DNA of 48,765 nucleotides, taken from contig JAIRVF010000035.1 of the NCBI GenBank assembly GCA_031254035.1, positions 1 to 48,765 on the forward strand. Direction: 5' to 3'. Origin of the DNA: Paenibacillus sp. GTDB taxonomy: Bacteria; Bacillota; Bacilli; Paenibacillales; Paenibacillaceae. A program made the translations under genes and the position numbers. The notes under the pieces are model-generated. The model was not told the DNA's origin. It made no database searches and saw nothing but the letters and a program-made list of their open reading frames with translations. This document shows, in pieces, positions 45,712 to 48,765 of this stretch; the first letter of the stretch is position 1, and every line of letters starts with the position of its first letter.

Positions 45712-46444
45712 ACAATCTCATAAGGTTCTCGTCATCGTGCCTGCTTATAACGAAGCCGAGGGCATCGCACTGGTCATCAACCGGCTTCGTCAGGAAACAC
45801 CTTACGCAGATGTTCTTGTTATCAACGATGGGTCCAGCGACGCGACCGGCCAAATTGCCAGGGCAATCGGGGTCAACGTCATCAATCTCACCTGCAATTT
45901 GGGTATCGGTGGTGCCGTTCAGACTGGATACCGCTATGCGGCGGAGAACCATTACGATTATGCCGTGCAAATTGACGGCGACGGACAGCATAATCCGTCC
46001 GATCTGGACCGGTTGTTGTCCGCCATGTTCGATACCAGTGCCGACATGGTGATCGGCTCCCGGTTTATCACCAAGCAAGGCTTCCAATCCACTTTCGCCC
46101 GTAAAATGGGTATCGGTCTGCTGTCCACTCTCCTGAGCCGGTTAACCGGAAGGACCGTTACCGACCCTACATCGGGCTACCGTTTGTGCGGAAGACGAGC
46201 CATCTCCCTGTTTGCCCGGGAGTACCCAACCGATTATCCCGAAGTGGAGGCACTGATGTTGCTATACAACCGGGAGCTGTCCTTTACCGAAATCCCGGTC
46301 GTCATGAATGAGCGCCAAGGAGGAGTGTCGAGCATATCGGCGCTAAAGTCCGTGTACTACATGTCCAAGGTCATCCTGTCCGTCCTGCTCATGAAAACGA
46401 CGAAAAGGAAAGCGTGGGAAAAACGCTATGAATATGAATATTAA
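45686..46444 (+). CDS. GT2 family polyprenyl-phosphate glycosyltransferase (DPM1/GtrB-like)
   Basis: A 252-residue GT-A enzyme. VLVIVPAYNEAEGIALVI, VINDGSSDATG, NLGIGGAVQTGYRYA and the DxD-type QIDGDGQHNP are in canonical order, followed by GSRF and DPTSGYRLCGRRAI. These are the motifs of enzymes that load a sugar onto polyprenyl phosphate. Unlike GtrB it has no clear C-terminal membrane pair; the adjacent DUF2304 protein may supply the anchor. ATG 45686 follows AAAGGGGG. It should make the lipid-linked donor for the GT-C transferase. Confidence 0.9.
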   Translation: MLNRTGIHKQSHKVLVIVPAYNEAEGIALVINRLRQETPYADVLVINDGSSDATGQIARAIGVNVINLTCNLGIGGAVQTGYRYAAENHYDYAVQIDGDGQHNPSDLDRLLSAMFDTSADMVIGSRFITKQGFQSTFARKMGIGLLSTLLSRLTGRTVTDPTSGYRLCGRRAISLFAREYPTDYPEVEALMLLYNRELSFTEIPVVMNERQGGVSSISALKSVYYMSKVILSVLLMKTTKRKAWEKRYEYEY

Positions 46445-46880
46445 TATTTACCTCATCAGTTTTTGCATCAGCCTGGCTTACGCTGGCACGATCCTGGTTT
46501 TGATCCGTAAGCGCAAACTGCGGGAGCAATATGCGCTTCTCTGGCTCCTGATGAGCTCGGTCATGATGGCGCTGTCCCTGTTTCCGTCCTTGCTCGACGT
46601 AGTCGCGCAGTGGATTCATATCTATTATCCTCCATCCCTGCTTTATTTTCTAAGTGCGGTGGCCGTGCTGTTCATTCTGCTTCATCTGACGATGGCCGTC
46701 TCTTCCCTCACGCACCGGGTCATTGTGTTGACCCAGACGCTGGGCCTTCAGGAGCAGCGCATTAAAGAGCTCGAAGCCCATGCCGCCGAGACATCGGTAG
46801 GTACGGCAGGGAACCCGAGCCAGGGGATAGAAGGTTCTAATCCCGGCTCCCCCGTCCAGATTACGGAGGTGATTCGTTGA
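46428..46880 (+). CDS. DUF2304 domain-containing membrane protein
   Basis: A 150-residue protein with three N-terminal helices (about 5-25, 36-56, 65-88), the segment RKRKLREQYALLWLL typical of DUF2304, and then a coiled coil (LTQTLGLQEQRIKELEAHAAE) and a low-complexity tail. DUF2304 genes commonly follow GT2 polyprenyl-phosphate transferases, and a role in anchoring or stabilising that enzyme is likely. It overlaps the GT2 gene by 17 bp and the next gene by 4 bp. Confidence 0.85.
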   Translation: MNMNINIYLISFCISLAYAGTILVLIRKRKLREQYALLWLLMSSVMMALSLFPSLLDVVAQWIHIYYPPSLLYFLSAVAVLFILLHLTMAVSSLTHRVIVLTQTLGLQEQRIKELEAHAAETSVGTAGNPSQGIEGSNPGSPVQITEVIR

Positions 46881-47224
46881 CAGCATATCTGATACTTCTG
46901 TTCAATTTGCTTCTCCTTGTTGCCGGACAGATCGCTTGGAAAATCGGCCTGGAGCAGCAGGGCGGCATCCACATCGGTAATCTCTTTTCGGTCCTGTTCT
47001 CACCATTGATCCTACTTGGGATTGCGCTTTACGCCCTGGCCACGGGACTGTGGTTTGTCGTGCTATCCCGCCTGCCTTTGAGCCTGGCCTATCCTTTACA
47101 AAGTCTGGCTTATGCAGTGGGGATTTTTGCCGCCTGGTACGTCTTCGGCGAGATCATCCCGCTGAACCGCTGGATCGGGGCCGCTGTCATCGTTCTGGGA
47201 GCGGTGATCATTGCCGCAAAATGA
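46877..47224 (+). CDS. SMR/EamA-type four-helix carrier (ArnE-like)
   Basis: A 115-residue protein with four helices. SRLPLSLAYPLQSLAYAVGIFAAWYVFGE and the last helix IGAAVIVLGAVII resemble ArnE/ArnF and small multidrug resistance proteins. In this setting it most likely flips undecaprenyl-phosphate-sugar to the outer face for the GT-C enzyme. The start is TTG 46877, which overlaps the DUF2304 stop and follows GGAGGTGA. Export of a drug is the alternative, less likely from the context. Confidence 0.82.
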   Translation: MTAYLILLFNLLLLVAGQIAWKIGLEQQGGIHIGNLFSVLFSPLILLGIALYALATGLWFVVLSRLPLSLAYPLQSLAYAVGIFAAWYVFGEIIPLNRWIGAAVIVLGAVIIAAK

Positions 47225-47316
47225 CATCCAGTGCCTAATACACTTTAGATTATTTTCTATTTTTTACCGTTTTATAATTAATAATTACAATTCATAAAGA
47301 GGAGTTAAACACTTAC

Positions 47317-48059
47317 ATGAAGATGCAAAAAGCCATTCTGCTCACCGCCTCGATTTTGTTGGCCTCTTATGAAGTACCTACTGCATTCGCAAAAACCTCA
47401 CAGGAAGAGTCCGTTAAACAGGCAGACCAAAACTCAGCGATTACGATTATCTATTTAAATAGCGACCGAATTCAGAATAACAGAGCCACCCAAGTCTTAA
47501 GCAGCTCCACGGTGGTGAAAAAAGGGGTTACCTATGTCAGTCTCCGTTCCCTCGCCAGCTTCCTGGGTTATACGTTCACCTACGATGCGGCCGCCAAAGA
47601 AATCAACGTAGCCTCAAACAGTACTGAGGTCCGGTACCGAGTACATACGAAGATGTACGAAATCAACGGCAGTCTACAAATGATGAGCGGCGAAGCCTAC
47701 GAAGACATAGGCGTCTTTATGGTGCCGATCACCTCGCTGACGGCCGCCTTTCGTATCCCTTATACACTCAATGGAGATCGAATCACGCTTTACCCCGGTG
47801 GCCTGAGTGCGGGCTCGGGTTCGGGAATCGGTACGGAAAAGCCGGCTGAAACGACTCTGAACCCTCGAGGCGGAAAATACTTGGTTTGGCTAGGGTCAAT
47901 CAGCAAGTCGTCGATATTAAGCCGAACGGATCCCAGCAAAGTACCACGGTTTTGTATCGGACGAAAGGCCAGGAGGGAAAAGTCGAAGTTTGGCTGTCCC
48001 CTGCCTCCGGTAGCAATCTGCCGTTTACCCTGCTTTTTTTGCCCATATTAGAGAAATAG
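47317..48059 (+). pseudogene. Stalk-domain (copper amine oxidase N-terminal-like) secreted protein, frameshifted
   Basis: The gene starts at ATG 47317 behind AGAGGAG, with a signal peptide ending near AFAKT. A stalk domain follows (VVKKGVTYVSLRSLASFLGYTF, YDAAAKEINV, VFMVPITSLTAAFRI). The frame then runs to a stop at 48051 with a C-terminus rich in Arg, Cys and Pro that is unlike such proteins. If one base is restored near 47881-47884 (TTGG to TTGGG), the reading continues LGLARVNQQVVDIKPNGSQQ...and ends PFTLLFLPILEK at 48059, which looks natural. So a single-G deletion, or a sequencing error, has broken the last quarter. Confidence 0.82.
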
Positions 48060-48061
48060 AA

Positions 48062-48098
48062 AAAGCCCGTCAAAGCGTTTGCGCTTTTGACGGGCTTT
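48062..48098. terminator. Terminator after the stalk-domain gene
   Basis: AAAGCCCGTCAAAGCG (48062-48077) pairs with CGCTTTTGACGGGCTTT (48082-48098, one bulge) and is A/T-flanked at both ends. Confidence 0.85.
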
Positions 48099-48104
48099 CC
48101 TGAA

Positions 48105-48469
48105 TTATTTAATACTCATACTTCTCGATTCGATGTTCATATGCATCAACGGGGACGTAAATAATGCTTTCCAAATCCATTTCTACACATCACTAAAGGC
48201 CATGATTAAACGCTTTCAAACGTTGTTATTCACAATGTGAATAGAACGCGTTAGACGGGTATGCCCCTGAACTCTTCGCATCTTATATAAGAGTTATTCT
48301 GTGCATTATGGGGATTATTTTGTGAATTTGTGGAGAACTTTTTGTGATAATATACAAAATCACAAAAATCGATTGATTTTTATGTGTATAAGTCCATTTT
48401 CCGATGTAAAAAGAGACGGGGTTGTGGATGGAATTTTTCCGAATTTATAAAGATATCCACAAATAGGGA
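48105..48469. other. AT-rich spacer with palindromes and DnaA-box-like words
   Basis: No gene is seen. TTATTCACA (about 48226-48234) is a full match to the DnaA box TTWTNCACA. Near-matches follow: TGTGAATAG, TGTGCATTA, ATATCCACA, TGTGGATGG and TTATCAACA. TTTTTGTGAT (48339-48348) and ATCACAAAAA (48359-48368) form a perfect inverted pair, followed by a nested AAAAATC/GATTTTT pair at about 48364-48381. Confidence 0.45.
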
Positions 48470-48504
48470 TAAAAAAACCACCGTCGATTGTTATCAACAG
48501 TGGT
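48470..48504 (-). terminator. rRNA operon terminator
   Basis: In the minus-strand RNA the arms 48493-48504 and 48477-48488 form a 12-bp helix (two G-U pairs) with a 4-nt loop, followed by a run of seven U residues. It lies directly after the 5S gene. Confidence 0.92.
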
Positions 48505-48510
48505 CCTTCG

Positions 48511-48626
48511 CTTGGCGGCGTCCTACTCTCCCAGGACCCTTCGGTCCAAGTACCATCGGCGCTGGAGGGCTTAACGGTCGTGTTCGGGATGGGTACGCGT
48601 GGAACCCCTCCGCCATCGCCACCAAA
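48511..48626 (-). rRNA. rrf: 5S ribosomal RNA
   Basis: The minus strand starts TTTGGTGGCGATGGCGGAGG, continues through CCCATCCCGAACACG and GCGCCGATGGTACTTGGACC, and ends GGGAGAGTAGGACGCCGCC. This is a full 116-nt Bacillales-type 5S rRNA. It is the last gene of an rRNA operon on the minus strand, whose 23S and 16S genes lie beyond the right end. An open frame reported across this region is not coding. Confidence 0.97.
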
Positions 48627-48765
48627 CGGAATTTTTGCGCTGCGCTTGCTTCAGTGATTACTCACCAGCAAAATATCCTTCCTTAGAAAGGACAGGACTT
48701 GCAGCTTCAAAATCGTTCAGATGTTTAATCACCTGAAAACTAGATACGAAACGATTTGCGTTTTA
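48627..48765 (-). other. 23S-5S intergenic spacer (partial)
   Basis: Sequence upstream of 5S on the minus strand, including an AAACGATTT-rich stretch and a TATCTAGTTTTCAGGTG word typical of Bacillales rRNA spacers. The 23S 3' end is not reached and no tRNA gene is seen. Confidence 0.7.

Noticed and set aside
47870..47900. Programmed -1 frameshift in the stalk-domain gene
   Set aside because: No X-XXY-YYZ slippery heptamer or downstream stimulatory stem is evident; a lost G is the simpler reading.
48384..48686. 100-codon frame at the right end
   Set aside because: It covers the rRNA terminator and the 5S rRNA gene on the other strand and is not coding.

Overview
The window looks like a chromosomal piece of a Paenibacillus-type low-to-mid-GC Gram-positive bacterium (Bacillales). 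The evidence is the gene content and order: a B. subtilis-type purEKBCSQLFMNHD operon led by a PurBox pair and a guanine-class purine riboswitch, a three-subunit PurSQL enzyme, MhqE/MhqD homologues, a LanFEG-type transporter with its own two-component system, a copper-amine-oxidase-like stalk protein, and frequent GTG/TTG starts behind strong Shine-Dalgarno sites. The species assignment is inference from this pattern, not from a search.

Layout. 1-927 is gene-poor and ends in a likely CcpA (cre) site. 928-8486 (+) is a catabolic-looking locus: an FAD-dependent oxidoreductase, a multi-spanning permease, a HyuA-type hydantoinase/oxoprolinase, a HExxH-containing unknown protein and an RpiR/MurR regulator, separated by long repeat arrays. 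8544-10898 (+) is a PadR-regulated ABC exporter with two matching palindromic operators. 10966-12288 (-) is ilvA. 12484-12972 (+) is a small lipoprotein. 13112-14683 (-) is an mhqED-like pair for quinone detoxification. 15176-19444 (-) is a response regulator, histidine kinase, ABC ATPase and two permeases of the lantibiotic-immunity (LanFEG) type. 19778-35582 (-) is the whole purine operon with its promoter region. 35663-39224 (-) holds a universal stress protein, a DUF1294 protein, topoisomerase III and a 45-residue unknown protein. 39412-41139 (+) is a chemotaxis receptor, and 41325-42065 (-) an acyl-ACP thioesterase. 42215-47224 (+) is a VanRS-like two-component system followed by a four-gene envelope glycosylation module (GT-C transferase, GT2 transferase, DUF2304 protein, SMR-type carrier). 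A frameshifted stalk-domain gene follows. The window ends in a 5S rRNA gene (-), the tail of an rRNA operon lying to the right.

How the parts work together. De novo purine synthesis is complete from PRPP to IMP plus PurB, and appears controlled at initiation (PurR boxes) and in the leader (riboswitch and terminator). The two-component system at 42215 and the glycosylation operon carry the same phased TTAAG operator (spacings 11 and 23) at the same distance from the -10 element. This suggests autoregulation plus activation of an envelope-modifying pathway.

The most unusual non-coding signal is a set of intergenic arrays at 3777, 6391, 14839, 21311 and 25508. Each has two forward units about 50 bp apart, then a centre, then two to six inverted units again about 50 bp apart. 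Three unrelated core sequences share this same architecture, and two of the arrays sit inside the purine operon. A separate 167-bp element with terminal inverted repeats lies in the purE leader, next to a possible 54-residue membrane mini-protein whose start codon is inside the riboswitch terminator.
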